Assembly: GCA_041393535.1 (NCBI GenBank)
Contig: JAWKJY010000002.1
Span: forward strand, 124,001 to 188,000
Direction of reading: 5' to 3'
Source of the DNA: JAWKJY01 sp041393535
GTDB lineage: Bacteria > Actinomycetota > Thermoleophilia > Gaiellales > Gaiellaceae
DNA: 64,000 bases
Below are positions 37,064-46,126 of this stretch, piece by piece. The translations under genes and the position numbers were made by a program. Positions within the stretch are counted from its first letter, which is position 1, and each line of letters begins with the position of its first letter. Under the pieces are notes generated by a model that did not search any database, was not told the DNA's origin, and saw only the letters and a list, made by a program, of their open reading frames with translations.

Positions 37064-37402
37064 GCTGCTCCGGCGGCGACGGCCATCCGGAGTCCGGCCA
37101 GCGGGCGGGGCCGACGACCGCGACCGCCTCGGTGCTGTTGTTCGTGGTCGGGCGGGCCGGCGGTGGCCAGTGGGCCGTGACGGGCTGCTCCGGCGGCGAC
37201 GGCCATCCGGGGTCCGGCCAGCGGGCGGGGCCGACGACCGCGACCGCCTCGGTGCTGTTGTTCGTGGTCGGGCGGGCCGGCGGTGGCCAGTGGGCCGTGA
37301 CGGGCTGCTCCGGCGGCGACGCGGCCATCCGAGTCCGGCCAGCGGGCGGGGCCGACGACCGCGACCGCCTCGGTGCTGTTGTTCGTGGTCGGGCGGGCCG
37401 GC
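37064..37402. repeat. 120-bp tandem repeat, about 2.8 copies
   Basis: Units at 37064-37183, 37184-37303 and 37304-37402 (partial). Units 1 and 2 differ by one base over most of their shared length. Unit 3 has a 2-base insertion and a 1-base loss near 37320. Each unit contains the T-rich patch GGTGCTGTTGTTCGTGGTC in an otherwise GC-rich sequence. Confidence 0.9.
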
Positions 37403-37417
37403 CTGGGCCGGGCGGGG

Positions 37418-38338
37418 TCAGGCCGACCGCGCGCCGCGCTGGACGGCCGCGACGCCGAGGGCCGCGAGGCCGATCCCGGCGAGGGCGAGCGGGCCGAGCG
37501 TCTCGTCGAACCAGAGCCAGGCGTAGACGGCCGTGACCGGCGGGACGAGGTAGAAGACGCTCGTGACGCGCGCGATCGCGCCGCGGCGGATCAGCGACAT
37601 CAGCAGCGTGATCGCGCCGACGGAGGATCAGGACGGCGCCCGCGAGCGCCGAGCAGCTCGGCGTTCGCGTCGAACCGGGCGCTCCTCGAACGCGCCCGCG
37701 ACGGCGCAGCCCACGGCGCCCGCGACGTACTGGACGGCCGTGCCGGTGCGCAGGTCGGTCGCCGAGCCGAAGCGCTTCTGGTAGAGCGTCGCGCCGGTCG
37801 TCCCGACGAGGGCGAGGACGGCGAGCCCGACCGCGCCGACCGTCGCGCCGTCGAGCTCGAGCTTGCTCTCCAGCACGAGCGCGACCCCGACGAGCCCGAG
37901 CACGAGCCCCGCCCACTGGAGGCGCGAGACGCGCTCGCCGAGCAGCGGCCCGACGACGAAGGCCGAGAGGAGCGGCTGCAGCCCGACGATCAGGGACGCG
38001 ACCCCGGCGGGCAGGCCCTGGTCGATCGCGACGAAGACGCCGCCGATGTAGGCGGTGTGCATCGACAGGCCGACGATCGCCTGGTCGCGCGCCTGGCGGC
38101 GGGTCGGCCAGCGCGCGCCCGTCGCCACCGCGATCGCGACGAGGACGGCGGCCGCGAGCGAGAAGCGGATCGCGAGGAACGTCATCGGGTCCGCGTGCGG
38201 GGTGATGAACTTCGCGAGGACGAAGCCCGACGCCCAGAGCAGGACGAAGACGAGGGGCGCGCCCTGCGTCCAGGCCCGCTCCAGGCCACGAGCCGCCCCG
38301 TCCGGGCCCTCGAGCGCGGTGTCCCGGCCGGCGCTCAC
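37418..38338 (-). CDS. EamA/DMT-family transporter, frame broken over about 60 bases
   Basis: A ten-helix drug/metabolite transporter of about 307 residues. From GTG 38338 the first eight helices read cleanly (PLVFVLLWASGFVLAKFI, FLAIRFSLAAAVLVAIAV, LIVGLQPLLSAFVVGPLLGE, TTGATLYQKRFG). Between about 37680 and 37615 the correct reading moves to another frame (FDANAELLGALAGAVLIL) and then returns, so two compensating indels are present. The last part has LIRRGAIARVTSVFYLVPP and LGVAAVQRG. Export of an amino acid or metabolite is the usual role. TAGCCT (38350-38345) ends 6 bases before the GTG, a leaderless arrangement. Confidence 0.85.
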
Positions 38339-38344
38339 CGCGGG

Positions 38345-38350
38345 AGGCTA
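38345..38350 (-). promoter_or_regulatory. -10 element of a leaderless promoter (EamA gene)
   Basis: On the minus strand TAGCCT is followed by 6 bases and the GTG at 38338. No Shine-Dalgarno sequence is present. Confidence 0.55.
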
Positions 38351-38376
38351 TCGCGGCGCACCGCCGGCAGCGTCCG

Positions 38377-39084
38377 CTAGAGCTCGCGGAGGAGCTTCGC
38401 CTTCTGCTCGGCGAACTCGGCCTCGGTCAGCGCGCCCTGGTCGCGCAGCCGCGCGAGCCGCTCCAGGCGGTCGAGCGGGTCGTCCCCGGGCTCGTCGCCC
38501 GTCGGCCCGCCCGCGCCGCCCCGGGCGCCCTTCAGCGCGGCGACCGCGTCCTCGTCGAGCCCCAGCTGCGCGAGGATCTGCTCGCGCAGCGGCGAGTCGC
38601 CCGTCGCGTCGATCACGACCCGGCTGATCGAGACGTTCCCGTCGCCGTCGGTCGTGACGTCGCCCAGGTCGCCGAGGCCGCCGAGCGCGCCGAGCACCGC
38701 CGCGGCCACGTCCGCACCGGCGTCGCCGCTCCCCGGGAGCGTCCCGTCCGGCCCGACCGGGCCGAGCGCGGCGAGCGCCTCGCGGCGGCGCTGCTCCTCG
38801 GCCTCGCGCTCCTCGCGCGCCGCGTCCCAGTCGATCGCGACGCGCGTCGGGTCGTCCCGGTCGACGCGGACGGGCAGGCTCATCCCGAAGCCGAGCGTCG
38901 CGTCGTGCTTCACCCACCACTGGTCCTGCACCTCGTACGGGGCCATGCCCTCGACGAGGACGGTCAGCGTCATGGGGACGTTCGTCCAGGTCGCGCCGCG
39001 CCCGGGCGCGCCCATCGAGTGGATCGTCGCCCGCCCGGGCAAGCCCTTGCGCAGGATCCGGCCGTGCGTGAGGGGGTTCAGCAC
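38377..39084 (-). CDS. Protein with C-terminal SHOCT domain
   Basis: A 235-residue protein from GTG 39084. Residues about 1-95 are a compact beta-rich region (WTNVPMTLTVLVEGMAPYEV, WVKHDATLGFGMSLPVRVD), similar to N-terminal parts of other actinobacterial SHOCT proteins. Residues about 95-200 are charged and Gly-rich. The last 32 residues are a SHOCT motif (LERLARLRDQGALTEAEFAEQKAKLL). There is no membrane segment. It follows the GAPDH gene by 18 bases on the same strand, so they are likely one transcript. The function is unknown. Confidence 0.8.
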   Translation of the reverse strand: MLNPLTHGRILRKGLPGRATIHSMGAPGRGATWTNVPMTLTVLVEGMAPYEVQDQWWVKHDATLGFGMSLPVRVDRDDPTRVAIDWDAAREEREAEEQRRREALAALGPVGPDGTLPGSGDAGADVAAAVLGALGGLGDLGDVTTDGDGNVSISRVVIDATGDSPLREQILAQLGLDEDAVAALKGARGGAGGPTGDEPGDDPLDRLERLARLRDQGALTEAEFAEQKAKLLREL

Positions 39085-39102
39085 TCGCGTGCCCGTCCCG
39101 GC

Positions 39103-40362
39103 TCAGTCGAGGTTCTCGAACACGTGCACGCTCAGCTCGCCGAGCATGTTCGTGTAGCTGCCGTACTCGTTGTCGTACCAGCCGAAGACCTTCGCGTGGG
39201 TGACCGGCACCTCGAGCACCGTCGAGGTGAGCCGCTCGAGCGCCTCCTGCGGCAGGCCGAGCGAGGTGAGGTCGACCTTGACGAAGCCCGTGCGGGTGTG
39301 GGTCTCGACTCCCTCGATCACGACGGCGGCGCGCATCGCCATCACGTCGGCCGAGACGTTCTGCTCCTCGCTGTAGACCAGCAGGCCCTTCTGGGCGCCC
39401 TGGCCCGCGTCCTGGTAGATCCGGTTGAGCACGTCCCGCGTCAGCTCGCTCGAGCCGTCCGGGCCGATCCGGCTCTGGAAGGTGACGTTGAGGATCACGA
39501 GCGACTCGGTCGGCACGGGGATGCGCACCGAGTCGGCCATGAAGCCGACGCTGCGGATCTCCGGGATCACCTGCTCGAGCGCGGTCGCCGCGTTCGTCGA
39601 CGTGAGGATGATGCTGTTCAGCGCGCTCCGGCTGCGGCGCAGGTCCGACGTGCCGGCCTTCGGCACCGTGTCGAGCAGGCTCTGCGTGTTCGTCACCGCG
39701 TGGACGGTGCTCATCGACGCGGTCATCAGCGTCGTCGCCTGGAGGTGGTCGAGCAGCGGCTTGACCATGTGCGCGAGCGCGGTCGTCGTGCACGAGGCGG
39801 CCGAGACGAGCCGGTGACGGCGCGCGTCGTAGGCCTCGTGGTTGATCCCGTAGATCAGCGTCGCCACGTCGTCGGGGATGCCCTTCGACTTGTCCTTCAC
39901 CTTGAACGCGGCGCTGTAGATCACCGTCTCCGCGCCCGCGGCGAGGTGGCCGCGGACGGAGCCGGACGGGTGCTCGGCCGGGCGCGTCGGGTCGTCGAAC
40001 GCGCCGGTCGTGTCGACGACGAGCCGGACGCCGTGCCGGCGCCACTCGACCTCGGCCGGGTTGCGGGCCGCCTGGAGGATCGTGACGGGCACGCCGTCGA
40101 CGTCGAGCAGGCCGCGCTCGCGGTCGACGATGCGGATGCACGGCTCGGCGTTGACGCCGTGGAGGAAGCGGTGCATCGACCCGTAGGTCGAGTCGGTCTC
40201 GATCACGCGGCAGACCGCCTCGAGCCCCTTGCCGACCTCGCGGCCGAGGTTGACGACCACGTGCCCGAACCGCTTGCGGCCCACGTGATGCCACAGGAGG
40301 AGCTTCCCGATCCGTCCCAGGCCGTTGATGCCGAGCGTGTCCGCCCTGTCGATCGCGCTCAT
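39103..40362 (-). CDS. gap: Glyceraldehyde-3-phosphate dehydrogenase-family enzyme, long form
   Basis: A 419-residue GAPDH, longer than the usual 330-340. The NAD fold is LGINGLGRIGKLLLWHHVG. The catalytic Cys lies in SAASCTTTALAHMVKPL and the catalytic His in MTASMSTVHAVTNTQ. The phosphate-site region reads DLRRSRSALNSIILTSTNAA and the C-terminus has FGWYDNEYGSYTNM. The extra residues lie mostly in the first 120 positions. ATG 40362 has an AGGAG-type site. It is 34 bases downstream of the large dikinase gene on the same strand, which suggests the two act in the same stretch of lower glycolysis or gluconeogenesis. Confidence 0.9.
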   Translation of the reverse strand: MSAIDRADTLGINGLGRIGKLLLWHHVGRKRFGHVVVNLGREVGKGLEAVCRVIETDSTYGSMHRFLHGVNAEPCIRIVDRERGLLDVDGVPVTILQAARNPAEVEWRRHGVRLVVDTTGAFDDPTRPAEHPSGSVRGHLAAGAETVIYSAAFKVKDKSKGIPDDVATLIYGINHEAYDARRHRLVSAASCTTTALAHMVKPLLDHLQATTLMTASMSTVHAVTNTQSLLDTVPKAGTSDLRRSRSALNSIILTSTNAATALEQVIPEIRSVGFMADSVRIPVPTESLVILNVTFQSRIGPDGSSELTRDVLNRIYQDAGQGAQKGLLVYSEEQNVSADVMAMRAAVVIEGVETHTRTGFVKVDLTSLGLPQEALERLTSTVLEVPVTHAKVFGWYDNEYGSYTNMLGELSVHVFENLD

Positions 40363-40396
40363 CTCGCTCCTTGCTCGTCTCGCCTGCCGGACCCGC

Positions 40397-43300
40397 TCAC
40401 GAGGAGCGGCCGCCGATCCTGATCGTCGTCACCGAATGCGCGCCAAGGTACACCGAACCGTCGATCCCGTCGATCGACAGCAGGTCGCCCGCCGTGAGCT
40501 CGTGGCCGCCGAGGCGGGCGCGCCCGCCTCGCTCGTCGACGTCGAACGGGCGGCAGCCGACCACGCAGGTCTTCCCGAGCCGCTTCGCGGCGACGGCCGC
40601 GTGGCTCGTCGCGCCGCCGAGCGCCGTGAGCACGCCGTCGCAGCGCAGCACGAGCGGCAGGTCGTCCGGGACCGTGTCCGGGCGCAGGAGGATGACCGGG
40701 GCGTCGGGGCTCTGCGCCCGCACGCGCTCGATCCCGGCCTCGTCGAGCGCGACCCGCCCGGACAGGGCGCCGCCGGAGACGCCGATCCCGGCGGCGACGC
40801 GCGAGCGCTCGAGCTCGACGCTCGGCGCGAACGCGGGCAGCTCGCTCGTCGTCGCGACGACCGTGTCGCGCGTCTGCAGGATCGAGAGGTCCTCGGCCCG
40901 GTCGCTCTCGAAGGTGAACTCGATCTCCTGGTGGTTCATCCCGTGGTCGAGCAGCAGCGAGCGCGCGACGCGCGCGAGCGCGGCGTGGATCGCCGGGAAG
41001 TCGCGCTCGAGCGACCGGTCGGCGCCGCGCGGGTCGTCGCGGCGCTGCCGCTCGCTGACGGGGAAGGGCTCGGCGATGCCGCTGACGACGTCGTCCCCCT
41101 GGCCCTGCACGACGACGTCGCCGAACAGGTGGAGCGCGTCCGAGCCGTGCTGGGGGTGGCGGGTCAGCAGGACGCCCGTGCCCGAGCTCGGCCCGAGGTT
41201 GCCGAAGACCATCGGCTGGACGATCACCGCGGTGCCCCACTCCTCGGCGATCCGCGCCTCGCGCCGGTAGATCCGCGCGTAGTCGGCGTCCCACGAGCGC
41301 TGGACGAGGTCGACGCACGCGAGCAGCTGCGCGAACGGCTCCTCGACCAGGTGGATGCCGTGGTCGAGCACGCGCTGGCGGTAGGCGAGCGCGACCTCGC
41401 GCATGCTCGACGCGGGGAGGAGGGCCTTCTTCGGCACCCCGCGCGCCCGCTTCGCGTCGCGGATGATCTCGTCGAACCCGTCGCGGTCGAGCCCGTGGCT
41501 CATCCCCCAGAACTGGAGGAAGCGCCGGTAGGCGTCCCAGGCCGCCCAGTCGCGCCCGGGCCTGGCGGCCAGGCCCTCGGCGATCTCGAGGTTCATGCCG
41601 ACGTTGAGGAAGCTCGTCAGCATCCCGGGCATCGAGATCGGCGCGCCGCCGCGGACGGAGAGGAGCAGCGGGCTCGCCGCGTCGCCGAGCCGCTCGCCGG
41701 TCGCCTGCTCGAGCGGCACGAGGGCCCGGCGGATCCGGTCGGCGAGCTCCTCCCGCAGCAGGCCGTACGTCGCGAGCGCCTCGCGCGCCTGGAACAGCTC
41801 GGTCGTGAGGACGAACCCGTCGGGGACGGCGAAGCCGAGCGCCTTCAGCCGGGCCAGCATGTACGCCTTGTTGCCGAGGCGCATGATCCCGCCGCCGGGC
41901 CCGGTCGCCTCCTCGAGTGGGACGAGGCAGCGGGCGAGGTCGACGGTCGCGCGCAGCGGCCCGGGTCGGGCGGGCGCGTGGCTGTCCTGGGCCTCGCGGA
42001 GCGTCGCGAGCACGCTCCCGACGAGCGCGTCGAGCCGCTGCGCGCCGAGGCTCTCCGCGATCACGTCGCGCAGGAACGCCTCGGAGGCCATCATCGTCGC
42101 GTGGTCGAGGAGCTCGTCCTCGGCCCCGGCCACCACGCCCCGCTCGATCTGGCGGCGGATCACGCGGTGCGCGGGCTCCTCGTAGACGTCGAGGATGCGG
42201 GCCCCGATCAGCGCGTGGAGGCTGCGCGAGAGCAGCTGGACGATGTCGACGAACTGGGCCACGCTCGTCTCCGGCGCCGCGACGGCGTCCTCGAGCAGCG
42301 CCAGGCACTGGGCCACCCCCTGCGCCTTGAAGCCGTCGATCCTGAGCGCTCGCAGGAGCAGCCGCACCCAGTGGGCGACCCGGCCCATGCCGGTCGCGTC
42401 CGCGGTGACGTGGTCGGCGCCGACGACACGGTCGAGCAGCGCGCCGGCGAGCGACTCGACCCGGAAGGACAGGCCCATCGCCTCGAAGCGGTCCTCCCGG
42501 TAGGAGCCGTAGAGGCTCGGGATCCCGACCGCGATGTGGCGCTTCTGGTAGATCCGCTCGACCGGCTCGGTCGTCTCGCGGCTCAGCACGACCGCCTGGA
42601 GCGCCTCGAGCGCGGTCAGCGCCGCCTCGAGGGCGCGCGGCGCGTCGCCCGCCTCGAGCGCGCGCTCGAGCGCGTCGACGACGTGCTGGTCGACGAGCCG
42701 GAAGGCTCGCAGCCGCTCGACCGCGTCCCGGTCGTCGAGGGCGTACTTGCGCACGAGCTCCCGGTGCAGGCGGACGAGCAGCTCGACGCGCTCGCGCTCG
42801 ACCGGATCGGCGTCGGCGGCGTCGAGGCGCGCGCGCAGCTCGTCGGGCGCGAGCGCGAGCACGGGCGCGACGTCGCCGCCGGGCGCGAGCGCGTGGAGGA
42901 TGCGGTGCATCTCGCCGTGCTCGGTGCCCGTGGCGTCGAGCTGCGCGTAGAGCGACTCGGGCACCCAGGCGCGCAGCGGCTCGCGTGCGCCGGTCGCGAG
43001 GTAGCGGATCGACTCCTCGACGAGCGTCACGAGCCGCGGGTTGCACTCCACGTGGCTCTGCTTGCGCAGGAAGTGGCAGAGGCCGTCGCCCCGGTGGCGC
43101 AGCTCGTCGAGCCGCGTCGAGACCGCGCGCAGCTCCCCCTCGGCGCCGATGTCGTTGAAGAACACGGGCAGCAGCCGGAGCAGGTGCCTGACCTGGACGT
43201 AGACGGGGCGGACGTCGCACGCGAGCAGCGCCGAGACGTCGCGCTGGAACAGGTCGGTGTCGGCGACGAACACGCCGCCGAGGCGCAGGTGGACGACGAG

Positions 43301-44530
43301 CGCGGCGAGCAGCGGGCGCGCGAGCACCGGGTCGGCGCCGACGAGGTCGAGGTAGGCGCGGACGTTCTGCAGGTGGGCCGGGTTGACCTGCGCCTCCCAG
43401 GCGGGCGAGAAGCCCGAGAACTCCGGGTAGGCGAAGTCGAGCGAGAGGACGGCGTCGACGAGCACGTCGACGAGCTCCGGCTCGCCGCGGTCGAGCACCG
43501 CGCGCCCGACGCGGCGGACGACCTGGAGCGCCGTCCGGGGGGTGCGGGCGACGTGACGGTCGAGCAGCGCGAACGCCTCCCGCACGAACGCCGCCTGCCC
43601 GGCCGCGTCGGACCCGTCGAGCGCGCCGGTGACGCAGCGGGCGACCTCGCGCAGCGCGGACTCGTGCACGGCCGCGAGGTCGTCCCGGTCGAGCAGCCGG
43701 AAGAGCCAGCGCACGTGGGCGAGCGTCTCCTCCGTCGCGGCCGTGCCGAAGACGCCCGCGGCCGCGAGGTAGTCGCGCTCGACCTGCGCCGCGTCGGGCA
43801 GCTCGAGCAGCCCCGCGGCGTCCCCGGCGGCGCGTAGCGCGCCGACCCGGTCGAGCAGGCCCTGCATGCGCGCGCGGCTGATCCGCTCGACCGGCTCGGG
43901 CGGCTGCGGCGCCGCGCGCAGCCCCGCGTCGGCCCGGTACCAGGCGACCGGGTCGTCCTGGGCGCTCCAGTGCGCGTACGTCCGCTCGAGCGCGAGCCCG
44001 AGCAGGGCGAGCGCCCGGTCTCGGGCCGTCGTGGCCGGCTCGCCGAGCTGGACGATGTCCCGCGCGAGGCGGCGCAGCCGCGGCGAGGCGCCGGGCGCGC
44101 GGTCCGGGTCGGCCGCCAGGATCGTCTCGAGGTCGCCGAGCGCCGCCTCGACCTGGACGAGGTGGCCGTCGCCCGTCCCGACCAGCTTCAGCAGGTAGCC
44201 GAGCCAGAGCCTGACCGCCTCCTCGCGCAGCTCCCGGGTCGGCGCCTCCCGCGCGGTGCGGCCGTAGAGCCCCGAGAGGATCGCGATCCCCTCCGGCCCG
44301 CGCGGGTGGCGGTCGTGGTACGCGAGGTCGGCGGTCGCGCGCCGGTGCAGGTCGCCGAGGGTCGCGGCCCAGTTCAGGTACGGGTGGTTGACCTCGCGCA
44401 GCAGCTCGCGCGTCGCGTCGTGCACCCCCGCCCACTGCTGCGTGATCTCGAGCAGGACGGCCTGCTCGGGCGGGACGACGATCTCGACGGCGGTACGCGC
44501 TGCGTTGACCTCGAGCGCGCCGGTCCCCAC
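40397..44530 (-). CDS. Large PPDK-like dikinase: unknown 880-residue N-terminus, ATP-grasp and phospho-His domains
   Basis: A 1377-residue protein. I chose GTG 44530 because GGAGGGGAG lies just upstream; a TTG at 44569 is also open. About residues 1-880 are helical, Leu/Ala/Arg-rich and match nothing I know. Residues about 880-1220 are the pyruvate-phosphate-dikinase ATP-binding domain: GNKAYMLARLKALGFAVPDG, SVRGGAPISMPGMLTSFLN, VQPMVFGNLGPSSGTGVL and EIEFTF..ILQTRD. Residues about 1290-1350 are the phosphohistidine swivel domain, with the phospho-acceptor His in GGATSHAAVAAKRLGKTCVVG-type motif. The PEP/pyruvate-binding TIM barrel that should follow is absent. The acceptor is therefore unknown, and the N-terminal region may bind it. 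Confidence 0.87.
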   Translation of the reverse strand: MGTGALEVNAARTAVEIVVPPEQAVLLEITQQWAGVHDATRELLREVNHPYLNWAATLGDLHRRATADLAYHDRHPRGPEGIAILSGLYGRTAREAPTRELREEAVRLWLGYLLKLVGTGDGHLVQVEAALGDLETILAADPDRAPGASPRLRRLARDIVQLGEPATTARDRALALLGLALERTYAHWSAQDDPVAWYRADAGLRAAPQPPEPVERISRARMQGLLDRVGALRAAGDAAGLLELPDAAQVERDYLAAAGVFGTAATEETLAHVRWLFRLLDRDDLAAVHESALREVARCVTGALDGSDAAGQAAFVREAFALLDRHVARTPRTALQVVRRVGRAVLDRGEPELVDVLVDAVLSLDFAYPEFSGFSPAWEAQVNPAHLQNVRAYLDLVGADPVLARPLLAALVVHLRLGGVFVADTDLFQRDVSALLACDVRPVYVQVRHLLRLLPVFFNDIGAEGELRAVSTRLDELRHRGDGLCHFLRKQSHVECNPRLVTLVEESIRYLATGAREPLRAWVPESLYAQLDATGTEHGEMHRILHALAPGGDVAPVLALAPDELRARLDAADADPVERERVELLVRLHRELVRKYALDDRDAVERLRAFRLVDQHVVDALERALEAGDAPRALEAALTALEALQAVVLSRETTEPVERIYQKRHIAVGIPSLYGSYREDRFEAMGLSFRVESLAGALLDRVVGADHVTADATGMGRVAHWVRLLLRALRIDGFKAQGVAQCLALLEDAVAAPETSVAQFVDIVQLLSRSLHALIGARILDVYEEPAHRVIRRQIERGVVAGAEDELLDHATMMASEAFLRDVIAESLGAQRLDALVGSVLATLREAQDSHAPARPGPLRATVDLARCLVPLEEATGPGGGIMRLGNKAYMLARLKALGFAVPDGFVLTTELFQAREALATYGLLREELADRIRRALVPLEQATGERLGDAASPLLLSVRGGAPISMPGMLTSFLNVGMNLEIAEGLAARPGRDWAAWDAYRRFLQFWGMSHGLDRDGFDEIIRDAKRARGVPKKALLPASSMREVALAYRQRVLDHGIHLVEEPFAQLLACVDLVQRSWDADYARIYRREARIAEEWGTAVIVQPMVFGNLGPSSGTGVLLTRHPQHGSDALHLFGDVVVQGQGDDVVSGIAEPFPVSERQRRDDPRGADRSLERDFPAIHAALARVARSLLLDHGMNHQEIEFTFESDRAEDLSILQTRDTVVATTSELPAFAPSVELERSRVAAGIGVSGGALSGRVALDEAGIERVRAQSPDAPVILLRPDTVPDDLPLVLRCDGVLTALGGATSHAAVAAKRLGKTCVVGCRPFDVDERGGRARLGGHELTAGDLLSIDGIDGSVYLGAHSVTTIRIGGRSS

Positions 44531-44637
44531 GTGCGGCTCCCCTCCGTTCGACGACGTCGTCCCTGGCAAGTCTAGGTCGGGCGCCGGGCGGTCCGGGCGG
44601 TAGTGTGCGGGGCCTGAGACCCGAGCAGGAGGTGCGC

Positions 44638-46091
44638 GTGCAGGCGACCGCGGACATCGGCCTCGTCGGCCTGGCGGTGATGGGGCAGAACCTCGTCCTG
44701 AACATGGACGACCACGGCTACGCCGTGGCGGTCTACAACCGCACGACCTCGCGCGTCGACGACTTCGTCGCCGGCGAGGCGAAGGGCACGCGCGTGGTCG
44801 GGACGGGCTCGCCGGCCGAGCTCGTCGCGGCGCTGAAGCGGCCGCGCCGCGTGATGCTGATGGTCAAGGCCGAGCGCGGGTCGACGACACGATCGCCGAG
44901 CTGCTGCCCCACCTCGAGCCGGGCGACATCGTGATCGACGGCGGCAACTCGAACTTCGAGGACTCGATCCGCCGCACCCGCGACCTGGCCGCCCGCGGGC
45001 TCCTGTTCGTCGGCGCCGGCGTCTCGGGCGGCGAGGAGGGCGCGCGCCACGGCCCGTCGATCATGCCGGGCGGCGCGGGCGAGGCCTGGCCGCACGTCGG
45101 CCCGATCTTCCAGGCGATCGCGGCGAAGGTCGACGGCGACGTGCCGTGCTGCGAGTGGGTCGGCCCGGACGGCGCCGGCCACTACGTGAAGATGGTCCAC
45201 AACGGGATCGAGTACGGCGACATGCAGCTGATCGCCGAGGCGTACCACCTGCTCCGCGAGGGCCTCGGGCTCTCCGCGGACGAGCTGCACGAGGTCTTCG
45301 CGCGCTGGAACGAGGGTGAGCTCGACTCGTACCTGATCGAGATCACGCGGGACATCCTCGGCACGAAGGACGAGGACGGCCAGCCGCTCGTCGACGTGAT
45401 CCTCGACGCCGCCGGCCAGAAGGGCACCGGCAAGTGGACGGTGATCTCGTCGCTCGACCTCGGCGTCCCGGTCACGCTCGTCGCGGAGGCGGTCTACGCG
45501 CGCGTCGTCTCCTCGCTGAAGGACGAGCGCGTCGCCGCGTCCGGTCGGCTCCCGGGCCCGGGGACGAGCTTCGACGGCGACCGCGCGCAGTTCGTCGAGG
45601 ACGTGCGCCAGGCGCTCTACGCGTCGAAGCTCGTCTCGTACGCGCAGGGCTTCATGCTCTTCCGCGAGGCGTCGCGCGAGCACGGGTGGAGCCTCGACAT
45701 GGGCTCGATCGCGCTCATGTGGCGCGGCGGCTGCATCATCCGCTCGGCCTTCCTCGGGAAGATCAAGGAGGCGTTCGACCGCGACCCGAGCCTGACGAGC
45801 CTGCTGCTCGACCCGTACTTCCGCGAGCAGGTGGCGAGCGCGCAGGCCTCGTGGCGGCGCGTGATCGCGACCGCGGCGACGCTCGGCATCCCCGTGCCCG
45901 CGTACGGCGCGGCGCTCGCGTTCTACGACTCCTACCGGTGCGCGCGCCTGCCGGCGAGCATGATCCAGGCGCAGCGCGACTACTTCGGCGCGCACACGTA
46001 CGAGCGCACGGACCGCCCGCGAGGGGAGTGGTTCCACACGAACTGGACCGGCCGTGGCGGCACGACGACCTCGGGGTCGTACTCCGCCTGA
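44638..46091 (+). CDS. gnd: 6-phosphogluconate dehydrogenase (decarboxylating), one frameshift near 44875
   Basis: A 484-residue enzyme of the oxidative pentose phosphate pathway after restoring one base. It makes ribulose 5-phosphate, CO2 and NADPH. Start GTG 44638 has GCAGGAGG 5 bases upstream. The cofactor fold is GLVGLAVMGQNLVLNM. The frame breaks near 44875 (MLMVKA, then VDDTIAELLPHLEPGDIVIDGG). Downstream are SGGEEGARHGPSIMPGG, the catalytic Lys/His region GAGHYVKMVHNGIEYGDMQ, and KGTGKWT. The C-terminal tail (TDRPRGEWFHTNWTGRGG) is complete. It is divergent from the dikinase gene. Confidence 0.93.
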
Positions 46092-46126
46092 GCCAACCGC
46101 TCGCCGGCGCGGGCGTCGTACCGGGT

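Larger units (their letters stand above)
36796..37417. other. 622-base intergenic region with dyads and tandem repeat
   Basis: Between the EamA gene and the PuuE-type gene, both on the minus strand. It holds the dyad/CTGTGGAGA cluster (36884-36955) and the 120-bp tandem repeat (37064-37402), listed separately. The tandem array is open in several frames only because its period is a multiple of three, and I do not consider it coding. Confidence 0.7.

Noticed and set aside
37064..37402. CRISPR array
   Set aside because: The repeated units are nearly identical along their whole 120 bases with no distinct spacers, and no cas gene is near.
36873..37916. 347-residue minus-strand protein with 40-residue repeats
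   Set aside because: The array is open in several frames because its period is divisible by three. The reading also covers a broken part of the EamA gene in the wrong frame.
40325..43837. 1170-residue plus-strand frame opposite the dikinase
   Set aside because: It is the antisense of the dikinase gene, Arg/Glu/Val-rich and without any family motif or start signal. The minus strand carries clear PPDK motifs.
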